Of a stretch of 64,000 bases of DNA, positions 50,563 to 62,380 are shown piece after piece. Position numbers and translations under genes: made by a program. Below the pieces are notes generated by a model. That model had not been told where the DNA came from and made no database searches. It saw only the letters and a list, made by a program, of their open reading frames with translations. Every line of letters starts with the position of its first letter. Positions within the stretch are counted from its first letter, which is position 1. Source of the DNA: Muricea muricata (lineage: Eukaryota; Cnidaria; Anthozoa; Malacalcyonacea; Plexauridae); NCBI GenBank assembly GCA_963855995.1, contig OY979717.1, positions 52,459,140 through 52,523,139 of the forward strand. Reading direction: 5' to 3'.

Positions 50563-53500
50563 TTGATGACATTACTGTCAACAACGCCTAATGTCTATTT
50601 GCATAATTTTCTGATTACGAAAAGTGAATACGTTTAATCTGTTGCCAGGTTAAACAAATAGCGAGAAAAACAGCTATGAACTTTTTACAATACTCAATCT
50701 TCCAAGGTTATATATTTTAGACCTGCAGAGTGTACTGGGAGGCAAAATTAGCAAACAATAAACTTAAAAAATTGAACCTGAACATAAGCAGGTTTAATTT
50801 AAGTATTCGCAGTTTGCAGTTGATTGCGCTCTGTCATTGCAGTAATTCATGAAAATATCACAATAAGTCTCGCAGGTATATAAGAGGATTATAAATGCCA
50901 CCGCTGTGGTATATGATCACTGTGCCAGGCTGATAATATAAATTAACGACAGCATACCAATGTGAAACAGATGACGGATAATAGTTTGAGTGCGAATTTT
51001 AATATATTTGCATTTTAAGACTTGTATGCCAACCACAAAGTAGCAAAAAGTAACAAAGTAGCAGCATATAGTCTTTGTTGTAGGGATCAAAGTCGTGATT
51101 TTGTAGATCGATGTTGCAGTTTTTGTGTTTAGGCCATAAAATTGTACGTTCTATTACATTAGCTATCTATAACCATTCTTTCCAAATCTACAACCAAATC
51201 TTTCACGGCTTTTATAGTTGAATTGACTGAATTGCTCGAATGTGCATAGCCCAATATAACCGGTGATGCTGCCAGGAGGTGTTGGCTAATATTAAATGAC
51301 ATGATTTCCTTCAATGAAAAATGTAAGTGATTAATGAAATTTATTAATAATTCACACATCGCACAGTGTCCTCTCTCCTTTAACAATCTTCCCCCTAAGC
51401 TTTAACAATATTGTCTTATCGGTTAACATTACACCCTCGGCTAAATTACATAATACTTCCATCGCCTGAGGGACTCGCATTTATGAGTAAAGAGGAAAAC
51501 CGACGGAGTCATTTAAACTTGGCTACCAAGCCAATTAAAAACCGTAGGATCTTTCACTTAATCATTCAACGCAAGTTGTGGACTCCACTGCTAATTTTCA
51601 ACCGTATTGGCGACGCAAAACTTCGAAATTGTAAGGTTTTGTCACTTTTGCGTGCCTTTAACTGTACCAACGAAGACTGGCTACGTCGGTTTTACGTGTG
51701 TAAGCCAGTTATAAGCCAATTAGTAAGTGAGGACCGATACATAAATTTGAGAGCTTTCAATTTCAACAGTTCAGAAAATAGAGACGCATACGAAAATGAA
51801 CGAGAAAAACGGAGAAATCGAGAAAACTAAAGAGTCTGCTTGTGCGTGTATTTCGATATTCTTATACATATATTTAGTCAGTGGAGGGACTAATAAAATT
51901 TTTAAAATAGCGACGCCATCTTGAAATTTGAGATATTGCAATGCATTGTGGTCTATTTTTAAGCCATTATAAATAAGATATAAGGAAGAGAACCGTAATT
52001 TTTATTATTGTAAATAACAGAAACATGCTGGGTAACTAAAACCGTGAGGGGAAAAACAGAATAAGATTTATTAATTATAAAATTCGTTATGCGATACATA
52101 CGCAATTATTGAACAAATTACTAAAAGAAAATTGATTGACATATCCCCGTGGTAACAATTTTTTTCAACACGGTGTAATTCCTCCAACGATAGCAGCTTT
52201 TAAATGGTACTTTTTACCCTGGATAGACCACAATGAATCGCGCGCGATTCGAGATTGCGTTGTTTTTTAAAGAGGTTAAATGGCGGAGGGCAATGTTTTT
52301 TAAACAAACTTAACCCCTTTTTAGGAGGGTCCACGCTTTTCCATTCATGGGGGAAGGCTACGTTTGTTTCAAGGTTACTTTCCATCATTAATCCAGTTAC
52401 CCCCCTCCCCCCCCCATTGGTAATGATGATTTGATTCTTGAAATTTTACCTGTGATTTTCATAGCCAGCAGTCTATTTGATGTGAGCAGGTAACTGCATT
52501 AGAAATGCTCTGATGAGGCTTCTGCGTCTATGAAACGTTCACAAGAGCAGGGAATCATTCTACTGTAGCCGAAATCACATTAAACATTTTTGGTCTGCAT
52601 ATATAGATGTTTTGGTCTTGTAACAGGAACAAACAAAGTTGTTACAAGTGTCAAGCTGTTTAATTAAAAGCATATGCCAAAATTGTTTACAACTGCGAAC
52701 AGGCCTTTCAAATAAAAATAATCCTTCCCTCGTCGTGAACGTCTATAACTTAGCTATTGACGTTTTACCGTCGAGGTTTGAAAAACCTCGAGCGGGTGCG
52801 GGGTGTCACCCTCCCCCCCTATGTGCCTGACCAAGAACTTCTTATGTAGTGGAAGATTTCAATCTCAATATTCCCCAGCTCAAAGGCCATTGGCATTGAA
52901 AATTTCGTTTTGAAAATTAGAAAAGAACTGTTAAATTTACAGCTTTTTCATATCATGCTTGATTCTCGAGAAATTTTTGCTAAAACATGGAAGCTGTCTG
53001 CCATCACTAACTGGATTATCAAGCATTTCGGGTATCATCTATCAAGGCATTTCTGCCAACGTTTCATGATTAGTTGGCCACTTATTTTAAAAAAAATCAA
53101 GACTTATCCCACTTATGACCACAGGAAATGAAGTAGATGATTTATCCAAGATGGCAGATAGCTCAGATATTTCCCTCAAAATATCTCAAGAATCAAGCAA
53201 GATATGAAAAAGCTATAAACGCCTTTATTGATACTTATAACTGTTCTTTTTAATGGGTGGGACTAAATTTTTTAGTACAGATATCTTTTAGAATCATATT
53301 GGCACGATAACGGTCCGATGGTCATTGCTTGCAGCTTGCACTATCCAGAATTAAGCCTTGAATAATTAACAAATTGTTGACAGCTACGCATCGGACGCCA
53401 AAAATCGGCAATGGCATCGGTTAGCATTAAAGGCAATTTGACATTGAATAGAATGCAGAGCAGGAACAAGGCCAAGGTCGAATGGATGGTTTAGTCTCAT

Positions 53501-53590
53501 TCTTCATGTCCTGTTCAGACCAGACTAATGACGTGTTTAACAGTTATATTACTGTTCGGTGTACTTCGTATTTTAAGAACCTACTAATGT
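50563..53590. other. intergenic region, no gene recognised
   Basis: A frame at 51483-51830 (115 codons from its first ATG, basic and charged at the C-terminus) is unrecognised and is not listed as a gene. Runs of C occur near 52401 and 52811. Confidence 0.4.
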
Positions 53591-53787
53591 AATGGAAGAG
53601 AACACGATCACATCATGATCACATGCTTTTTCGGAACTGTTTTGGCTATACCAACTTTAAAGTACAGTAAGGGCAGCGAGAACACAGCACGTGGCATGCC
53701 TCACTCTCACGTGATTGAAAATGGTGTCGACAGATAACGAGTATTTCTATCAAAACAATCATGTGATCGCGTTCTGTGCCATTAAAT
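53591..53787. repeat. short inverted-repeat element
   Basis: TAATGGAAGAGAACACGATC and its partner (GATCGCGTTCTGTGCCATTA) form ends of about 28 bases about 200 bp apart. No coding sequence lies between. Confidence 0.45.
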
Positions 53788-55089
53788 CTGGAGTACTCCA
53801 AACGGACTACTTCATCACAATTATATTTTGATCAAATGCATACTAGTTTAACGCACTGACAGTGTCTCTCATGGGTATACACCAATTTGATTTAGAGCTA
53901 ATTTGATTTTCAAAATATAATAAAAATAAAAAATATTTCATGCATCAAACGAATTTGAAATGCATGCATAAATATGTGTTCCTTTTTCGAGGCACACTGT
54001 ATATTAACATGCGCGTTATTTTAACAAATCACTGGGATTAATCTTACCGCTAATCCAGCTTTGAACTACTTGCCTCAAATGCGTTAACCATGTCAACGGA
54101 TGTTAGATCACTAACAATGTTTTAGCAAAAGATGAGTGTAGAGCATGTATTACCACTTAATTTGAATACAAGCACAGTGAAAACAGTATTTTACAAACGT
54201 GATGCATAGTGTATCACTAAGTCAGTCTAATTGAGTGGTCCAGTCTAACATATTTGTGGTATAGTAGCATTGTATTCTTCATCAGTTTCAATACCAACAT
54301 CCTCCTAGAAAAAAAAACTGTCTGTTCAGTTTTACAACATTTAAAATGGGATGCTTACTATATGTGCTGATGGGGGAAACACTGGGATAAGAAAACCAAT
54401 AAAAGAATAATTACATGAATTTACAAAAATCATTATTACATAAATTTACTCACAATAAACTGTTTTTTAGTTTTAGGATAGTTTTCAAGAATAGCATCCA
54501 TTATATTTGACGCCTTGGCAAAAAGAAAAGAAAAACAATCAATTTTAATGTCACTGCAATGGACGTACGAGTTGAAAAAATGTTGTGCTAGTTAGATTTC
54601 ACTTGAGAACGTATTGACTAATTACAAACACCACAGTTGATAGAAGAAGATGGTTAGGCTAGCTGTACCACGTGACAAATTATGTTATTCAACCGTGCTT
54701 TGATGCGTCACGTGGTCCGGTCCCTGCATCAAGTTTCATAAGAGAATTCAAATTAAATATTTCCTCTCTAGTCTATACAGAGTGTCCAAAAACCCAGGAA
54801 CCGTTAATAAATTAATTATGTATATTCTTTACAAATTCTTTATTATTTTGAATGGCATGTTTAATCATGGTGTGTTTCTGGTTTTCTGGGGCAACTAGAA
54901 TTAGTGAACGACACAACTTTATTATTCTCATTGTTAAATAAAAATCATTGAAACGAAAAAAGAATTTATTCATGATATTATACGTACCATACGTTTTCTT
55001 TTCTTCCAAGTTTGGACAACAGTTTTTCGATTCTTAATTATCTATCAGCACAAGTTAGTAAATAAATCGGTAACATTACACTATTTTGC
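53788..55089. other. intergenic region, no gene recognised
   Basis: The stretch is AT-rich with short frames only. Confidence 0.4.
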
Positions 55090-55200
55090 TGCTCACATCC
55101 ATTGTTCAGCAAAACTGTTCAGCATTGTTATACCCGATTGGTAACACTCATGAACAATGCTGACATCAAAACATTGTTTAACCATGTTATATTGCAAACT
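55090..55200. repeat. degraded relative of the 158-395 MITE
   Basis: It shares AACAATGCTGACA, AAAACATTGTTTAACC and TTGTTCAGCA style blocks with the element at the start of the window. The ends are not resolved. Confidence 0.35.
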
Positions 55201-55661
55201 CGATTTCTTTTTTGGTATAATTAACAGTTTGTTGCAAACTACCTGCGTATTATTTAATTCAACTACACTCTTATAATGATGAAATTTACACTAACCTTCT
55301 CCTTTTCAGCCGGTGGAACATGATTTGAAGCTTAAACAGTATATGGAAAAAAAAACATTGTTAATAAAATTACTGGCTTGCACAAATTGCCCTTCGACTA
55401 AATTTGGATCCAGGCAAGTCTTTTACAACATCCAGAAAAAGCGCGGTGAAAATAGTAAAATTGCAAAGTTTGGTGACGAAATGTTGTAAAATAAGGAAAA
55501 TATGGCCGTGCAAAGTTTTATACATTAATTTTATATTTTCACAGGCAGAAAAAGTTACCACATTCGCGGCTGAAATGGTAACATTTTCCACGCGTAAAAC
55601 AAACTTCACAAGGCAATATTTGCCGCATTTCCCAACATTTTGCCATCAAACTTTGCAATTC

Positions 55662-55868
55662 TACCATAGGCGGCCCAATTCACTGTGTAGTTTCATATAG
55701 CCATCAGAGCGCACATAAACATACTTTGTAAGTTCTTAAATATAATTGCCTTATATTATACTCCCTTATAAGGAATTATATGCAAGAACTTACGAAGTAT
55801 GTTTATGTGCGCACTGATCTATATATATTACTGAAACTACACAGAGAATTGGGCCGCCTTATATGGTT
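55662..55868. mobile_element. inverted-repeat element with long arms
   Basis: ACCATAGGCGGCCCAATTC plus AGTTTCATATAG plus GCGCACATAAACATACTT on the left are mirrored by the same blocks in reverse on the right, with a 30-bp AT-rich loop. About 205 bp, non-coding. Confidence 0.65.
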
Positions 55869-57540
55869 CTACTAATTTTATTAATTAAGATGCTCTTTCT
55901 AGATGTAGACTGTAGAGATTTAATTTTTCTTACCAAGATCAAAATTTGGTCTGTTTACAACTCTAGGACAGTTTCAATGAAGCTATAAGTACCCATGCCA
56001 TGATAGCCGAGTATCAGGTTAATGTTACAAAAATATGAAATTTTGTCAAATAACTATCTTTATTCCCATTGCAAAGATCGCTTGAAAATTTCTTTTTTAA
56101 TTATCTTCCTTTCTGAGATATTCAACATTATTGAATATGCAAAATTATGCTTCAAAATTAGCAATCGCATAGTGATGGCATAAGTTGTGTAATTTGCATG
56201 TAGAATATAGATGAATATCTCGAAAAGGAAGAAAAAAAGAAAAAAATTATCAGAGAATATGTTGTCATTTTTGGAATGTAAACCAATCAACAGATACTTG
56301 GTTAAAATTTTATGCCACATTATTTTACCTGATTTTATACGTTTTAAATGCTCCTGATATTTTTTGCACTAGGGTAAAAACATGATATAAGTTAATGGTT
56401 AAGTAAAATAGTATCAAGATTTGGCAATATGTACTGTTTAGATACGCTGTGTATAAATATAAATCTTAATATAATTTTGCGAAAACAGTACGTAAATTTA
56501 TTAAGTGGTGTTTCCAAATAATTATATTCAGATCATTGTATTTATTAAAAATACTAATACTTGTTTCTTGTTGAGCAAACTATGAATTGTCATGTCAACT
56601 CAACAGCTAACCAAATATAGATATGCACCTTCACAATAGTAAAATGAGATCAAAGAGTGAAGATATGACCAAAAGATGTGAACAAAATATAAAAAAGGAC
56701 ATCACTGTAGTTTTGACCATGGCATTATTCTATGGATTTCAACCATTAATTCAGTTATCGTATAGAATAGTTAATAGTTTACATCGTAGTAAAAATTGAT
56801 GCAATATATAAACGAAACATAGGGATTCATTTTCTCTTTAGCCAAGCCCTTTCTGAAAAAGACTGTCACTGGGACGTTCAGGTATGACATCCACTACTAT
56901 ACTACCGCAACCTTATTCAACCAATCAGGTTCCTTCCCGGCTAGCGAAACGTAGCGGTTGTAGAAGTCATATCTGAACTTGGTGATATTGAAGTCCCCCT
57001 CCCACATAACGTTAAAACCCAGAATTGTGCGAGGGAACAGTTAGACGGCCAACATAGTAGTTTTTGACCATTTCAGACAAGTATGTATACGTTAAACAGA
57101 GTTAAAATAGAGAAACATTACATTTTCATTGAGCTCTGTCAGCCTTGCAGTTGCTTCCTTTGTGGTTAAGCTGCTCTTCAACACTCTAAATTCTCAAAAT
57201 GAAAATCATACACCTGTAGATAAATCAGTGCAGACAAAAGCAGTATTGAAAGATATACCCATAACAGATAACTTTGCTTTGCTTGAAATGCAAAACATCA
57301 AATTTCGGCATAATTTTCACTGTTCACAATGACCGCCAAACCACTGAAAATTATTTTCAGCACTGGAATTCCATTTGATGAGAATACGTTGTTCTTCAGA
57401 ACCTTCGTCCATTTGGGGAAGAGCTTGCAAGGAGCTACACAGCCCGTCAAATGACGCACATCAAACACGGAAATTACGCTTTATAAATATACAAATAAAT
57501 ATACTTACATACATACATAAATAACATCATATAAATAAAT
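55869..57540. other. intergenic region, no gene recognised
   Basis: A weak inverted pair (CAGGTATGACATCC and GAAGTCATATCTGAAC) lies at about 56885-56985. Otherwise nothing is recognised. Confidence 0.4.
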
Positions 57541-58460
57541 CACCAGTAGAATATTTTCCAAACTTTATAATTTTCTACGTTTCGAGGCAAGCCCCTTTCT
57601 CAAGAATACATTGAATGGCAAATACAATCCAAGATCTTTTTATAGCTAATATATCATGAATTTATTAGTCATAGTCTCGTACATTTAATCCCTTAGGTAC
57701 AAACGTATCCAATTGATAAGCCCCAAATGCCTCCCCCTGAGTTGGATTTTCTTTGTTTGTTTAGTCAGTAATAATAACCCGAATATCACTTAAACTATTA
57801 TGGCCAGGGCCAAAAAATGTGCATACAAACTCTCTCCAGCCATCTTTCTACCCCCTTGCTCATACTTTCTTAACGAACTTATGTGATTATTAAAACGCTT
57901 TCTAAATGATGTTGTTGTACTCCCTGCATAGATCTTAAAACAACTAATACATCTAAGTACATAAATTACCCCTTAATTCTGAGTCACAATCAAAACAGTA
58001 ATTTATCCAGTACTTATGTTTACCATGCACCAACTTTTCTGCCTCTTCCACATAATTACAAATGTGACACCTGGGCTTACCACATTTTCTCATTCCCTTC
58101 CCTTATTACTAAGTCTTCTTATTTTAGATCGCACTAAATTATCAGCTAAATTTCGAGATCTCCTAAACGAAAGGGCTTTTTGTCTTTAAATATTTCCTTT
58201 ATATCATCCAAGCCTGTAACATAGGCCACAAGGATTCAACAATTCCACGTACTCCTGAAAAAGCTGGATGAAAATTCAATACAAGTGGCACTACATCCGA
58301 ATTAACTTTATTTTCCTTGTTTTGAACTAATAAAGCCTCTCTATCTTTCGTCTTGGTTTTTTCACATTGAGCTGATACTTCATCTTTTTTAAAACCTCTT
58401 TTATACAAATTTCCTTTAAGCTCTTTCACCCCTTTATCAAATATATTATCCGAACTACAA
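57541..58460 (-). mobile_element. PLE dimer, minus arm with GIY-YIG endonuclease
   Basis: The minus strand encodes the C-terminal part of a Penelope-like protein: a linker (C-S-S-D-N-I-F-D-K-G-V-K-E-L-K-G-N-L-Y-K-R-G, frame 58498-58199), then, after frame breaks, G-V-I-Y-V-L-R-C and K-I-Y-A-G-S-T of a GIY-YIG nuclease (about 58000-57880). The tail ends with a hairpin (GGGGCTTGCCTC) and GAAACG near 57590. It is 5'-truncated, lacks the reverse transcriptase and is joined head to head with the plus arm. Confidence 0.8.
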
Positions 58461-59765
58461 GGTTTGGATAGGGTGAAAGAAATTTTGAATGAGTTCAAAA
58501 GAAATGTAAATCATGGAGAGTGGTATGTTGATGGAGTGGATTTGGTTGAAATGGCAACTATTATATTGGAAAATAATTCCTTTAAGTTTGATGGACAGAT
58601 ATATTGGCAAAAGCAGGAAACAGCCATTGACACTAAGTTTGCCTCGACTTCGTCTCGGTGAATATTCCCCGATAATCACCTCGCCTTCGGCGAATAATTG
58701 TTAATTATAGGCCATGGGTATGGTGGAGATTTCTGAATAACGTATTTTTGATTTGGTTGCATGGAGAGGATCGGTTGAAGGAATGTATAAATAGCTATCA
58801 TAAAATGATAAAGTATACTTGGGATTATTCTACAAGTAAGGTTTCATTTTTGGATGTTAGCATTTACAAGGAGAGGGAGAGTGATATTTGTACGGATGTG
58901 TATTCAAAACTTACGGATACTCATCAGCATCTAGATTCGAAGTCTTGTCATCCGAGGCATGTAAAAGAGGCTATTCCGTATGGCCAGGCGTTAAGATTAA
59001 AAAGGATTTGTAGTTTGGATAATATATTTGATAAACGGGTGAAAGAGCTTAAAGGAAATTTGTATAAAAGAGGTTCTGAAAAAGATAAAATATCAGCTCA
59101 ATGTGAAAAAAGCCAAGGCAAAAGATAGACAGGCTTTATTAGTTCAAAATCAGGAAAATAAAGTTAATTCGGATGTAGTAGCTACCACTTGTATTGAATT
59201 TTCATCTAGCCTTTTAAGGAGTACGGGGAATTGTTGAATCCTTATGGCCTATGTTACAGGCTTCGGATGATATAAAGGAAATATTTAAAGACAAAAAGCC
59301 CTTAGAAGACCTCGAAATTTGGCCGATAATTTAGCGAGATCTAAAATAAAAAGACTTAGTGATAAGGGAATGAGAAAATGTGGTAAGCCCAGATGTCAGA
59401 TTTGTGATTACGTGGAAGAGGCAGAAAAGTTGGTGCATGGTAAACATAAGTACTCGATAAATTACTGTTTTGATTGTGACCTAGAAAGGGTTTTGGTCCT
59501 GGCCATAATGGTTTAAGTGATATTCGGGTTATTATTATTGACAAAACAAAGAAAATCCAACTCAGAGGGAGCATTTTGGGCCTATCAATTGGATACGTTT
59601 GTACCTAATTAGGGATTAAATGTACGAGTCATTAACTAATGAATCATTATATATTAGCTATAAAAGGATCTTAAATTGTACTTGGCATTCAATGTATTCT
59701 TGAGAAAGGGGCTTGCCCCGAAACGTAAAAATTATAAAATTTGGAAAATATTTTACTAGTGATTT
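58461..59765 (+). mobile_element. PLE dimer, plus arm with degenerate reverse transcriptase
   Basis: The first part (58464-58640) encodes an RT segment ending T-A-I-D-T-K-F-A. A short GC-rich insert (about 58645-58705, with CTCGACTTCGTCTCGG) and a loss of coding sequence follow. From 58710 comes W-W-R-F-L-N-N-V-F-L-I-W, where the catalytic aspartates of the usual x-D-D box are Asn-Asn, then the thumb and linker with the P-R-H-V-K-E-A-I-P-Y-G-Q-A-L-R segment. After a frame break it continues to 59516. The GIY-YIG part is largely deleted compared with the minus arm. The ends of the two arms match (AAATATTTTACTAGTGATTT). Confidence 0.8.
58640..58708. repeat. small GC-rich insertion in the PLE reverse transcriptase
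   Basis: It carries nested short inverted pairs (CGACTTCGTCTCGG, CGCCTTCGGCG, AATTGTTAATTA). The coding sequence of the Penelope-like protein breaks off on one side and resumes on the other. Confidence 0.4.
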
Positions 59766-60683
59766 ATTTACTGAATAATGTACAATTATATATAAGTTAG
59801 TATTGTTTATATTGTTTAGTATACAGACAAAATACATATGTAATGTACCTTCTTCTAAATGCTTACAAGAGCTTTGTAGTTCTGTCCAAATTTTTTCATG
59901 CTTGCTTATTTCTTCATCAATTTGTTTTATGTCACTTTCACTATAATCCTTGTACTGCGTCTGAAATGTTTCAAGTAAATGATCATAAAACTAAGAACAG
60001 TCGACTAGTTCTTGACAGGGTGTATAAAAAATGTAATCGTACTTTGAATGGCTCAAGGGTGTTCAATATTTAACAGGCAGAAATAATTCTTTCAATGCTT
60101 TTGAAAGTCACCGTTATTGAAGAATTTGAAGAAAATTTTAGCGAATACGAATCAGATAAAAATTGCCGGTCGAAATTGCATTTTTTTACCATTGGGAATT
60201 TATTAAAAATTCTGTTGAAATTTTATCCATTTTGGAAATTAAAATTAACAAATTTATTTTAGATAGTAAAATTAATGCATCTCATCAGCCACGTTGATTG
60301 TTTCTTGCAGAACAAGAATACATAAATCCCCCCCCCCCAATTAACGCTCTAGTTTCGGCCTGTGCACATGCATGATGATTTTTAAACTGAAAGGGATATG
60401 GCAATATATTTTCTTTTTAGCTTATCGATAAGAACTTTTAAAGTAATTGTCAAATACCGTCGAGTCTCGAAAATACCGTCGAGTTTCGAGCCTCTACGAT
60501 ATAACATAAAACACAAACTATAAGATACAGGTATATAGAATATTTAACGAAACAAACGTTTAAAACAGTCAGTGTTGTATCTTCGTGCTACTAAAATTAC
60601 CTGTAAATGATAATATATGTCATAAATCATAATTCATAATTCATGAAGGAAGTGAAAAGAAAGTCATGCAATATCGTGTAGAG
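59766..60683. other. no gene recognised
   Basis: Short frames only; a run of C at about 60330. Paired CAAATACCGTCGAGTCTCGA-type repeats lie at about 60450-60490. Confidence 0.4.
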
Positions 60684-60910
60684 CGTTTGGAAATGGGAGG
60701 AAGAAATTACTTAAATAAGGCCAGCTTTCTCCTTGATTTTGTCGCAAAATACTGATTCGTTTGGGAATGGGAGGAAGAAATTACTTAAATAAGGCCAGCT
60801 TTCTCCTTGATTTTGTCGCAAAATACTGATGCGTTTGGGAATGGGAGGAAGAAATTACTTAAATAAGGCCAGCTTTCTCCTTGATTTTGTCGCAAAATAC
60901 TGATTCGTTT
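60684..60910. repeat. 74-bp tandem repeat, three copies
   Basis: The unit starts CGTTTGGGAATGGGAGGAAG and includes GGCCAGCTTTCTCCTTGATT. Starts fall at 60684, 60758, 60832 and a partial fourth at 60906, exactly 74 apart. The copies differ at only a few sites. Confidence 0.95.
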
Positions 60911-61517
60911 AGGAAGTATGTTCAAACACTCGTAAGAAGGATCTCAAAACACCTCCAAGTTCGTTGAAACAATACCCGGTTTCGCCTCGTATTTTTAACT
61001 CAGTGTTTGGATGTCGGAGGAAGTCCTCCTACTCGTGTTTGAACTATTACTTCAAATACGAGTCTCATATTTAGTACATTATAATATAGCATTTGTGAAT
61101 CCTGAACGCCGATTGGTTAAGAGCCGTCTTTATTTCTCGTTTTCCTCTTTCCACTCGCGTTGATACAAATGTATATCCAGGCTGAAAATGCTTTATGTTT
61201 TTTAAAGGTATTCTGCTCTATGATCTGAATGTCATCGAAAAATTTGTTGATAGCTAGTTCATGCCTATCATAAAGGCTTTCTGCGGCAGCTGCCCTCATC
61301 TACGGCAGCTGCCTTTGTCACTAAGCCTTTATAGTTCACAGATTCCGAAACAGACAGTCAGTTATACACAATTATATGACCTACTGCAAGTTGTCACATA
61401 TTCTTAAAAACTACTTTTCTAACGTGCTCCTTCATTACAGCTAAATACATTTTCTTTTTTCCTCATTTCCTCTTTGTTCGGCATGACAGTGCAAACTGCG
61501 ATCGATTGGCTCGAAGA
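60911..61517. other. no gene recognised
   Basis: A hairpin (GCGGCAGCTGCC with GGCAGCTGCC) lies at about 61283-61313, 3' of the GPCR. No coding family is seen. Confidence 0.4.
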
Positions 61518-62380
61518 CTAGCCTCCTAGACATATTTTCATGCTTTTAACAAGTTTCAATCCCTCGACGCGTAAAGTCTTGTCTTTCCAGTAAAAAATTA
61601 AACAGTTGAATGTTGAGTTCATTGAGGCTGCAGTGCTCGCCCAAAGTCCTGCAAGTTTTGCATTATCCAAGGTAAACTCTGTCCGTTTTGAAGTTTGTCT
61701 TAGTCTAATATAAACCAAACTTGGAATGCACATTAAAATTAGGCAGGCAACCAGCAGCAAGCAACTTGATATGTTCTTCGAAGAAAAAGATTTTTTATCT
61801 CAGGTGATATTCCGTTGTTTTTGTGACTTTTTCTAGCGACTGTAAACAATTTGTAGTTGATAAGGAGCAGGGGAATGATAAAAATAATGCCAAATATAAA
61901 AAGACCAACTTCATAACGAATGACCAAGTCGTTTATAGACATCGCTGCTACAGTTATCACAATAATAGCTAAGAAGGTAAAAAGTGCTAAAAGTTTCCCC
62001 TTCGTCACAGACGTTCGATGAATGATTGGATAATGCGTTGCTAAATATCGATCAACACTCATCACTAAAAGAGCGAGTACAGAAAAACCAACGAATATAT
62101 TTTTTAGCTGGAGGGAAGTGACCAGCCACCCAGGGTATACGTTCATCTTTTCAGTCAGCCATAACGTCGTGACAAGCACCGTGAAGGGATGAGTAGTTAA
62201 AACCACAAGCAAATCGCAACAAGACAGCACCATTATTGTGAAATAACACAACCTCTTTCGAAGTTGCACCGATCTCCAGAAACTGGCTATGACCCAAGAA
62301 TTTAAAAATATTCCTGAGAAAAAAAACAATATGTTTAAAACAAATATGAATGTTAGGTTGACAAAATAAATGAACTCCAT
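61518..62380 (-). pseudogene. class A GPCR related to the cluster, single frameshift
   Basis: The gene reads from ATG 62380 to TAG 61518 with one break. Residues up to ICL3 lie in the frame ending 61739; TM6 and TM7 lie in the frame 61760-61518. A run of six T (61791-61796) lacks one base. With that base the join falls in the segment homologous to I-N-L-K-N-I-S-T-C of GPCR 1, and the product would be 287 residues, the normal family length. Seen: N in TM1 (F-L-N-S-W-V-I), C-D-L-L in TM2, M-S-V-D-R-Y ending TM3, and F-N-C-L-I-F in TM7. The ECL disulphide cysteines and TM6 tryptophan are absent. An in-frame upstream ATG (62464) is less likely by comparison with the cluster. The break may be a sequencing error, so this may be a live gene. 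Confidence 0.8.

Noticed and set aside
51483..51830. 115-codon plus-strand frame
   Set aside because: No family recognised, no promoter or splice signals, isolated in non-coding DNA.
59699..59728. Hammerhead ribozyme at TTGAGAAAGGGGCTTGCCCCGAAACG-type hairpin (also about 57585-57610, minus)
   Set aside because: The stem II hairpin and GAAA are good, but the CUGANGA core is wrong at two positions and no stem I is seen.
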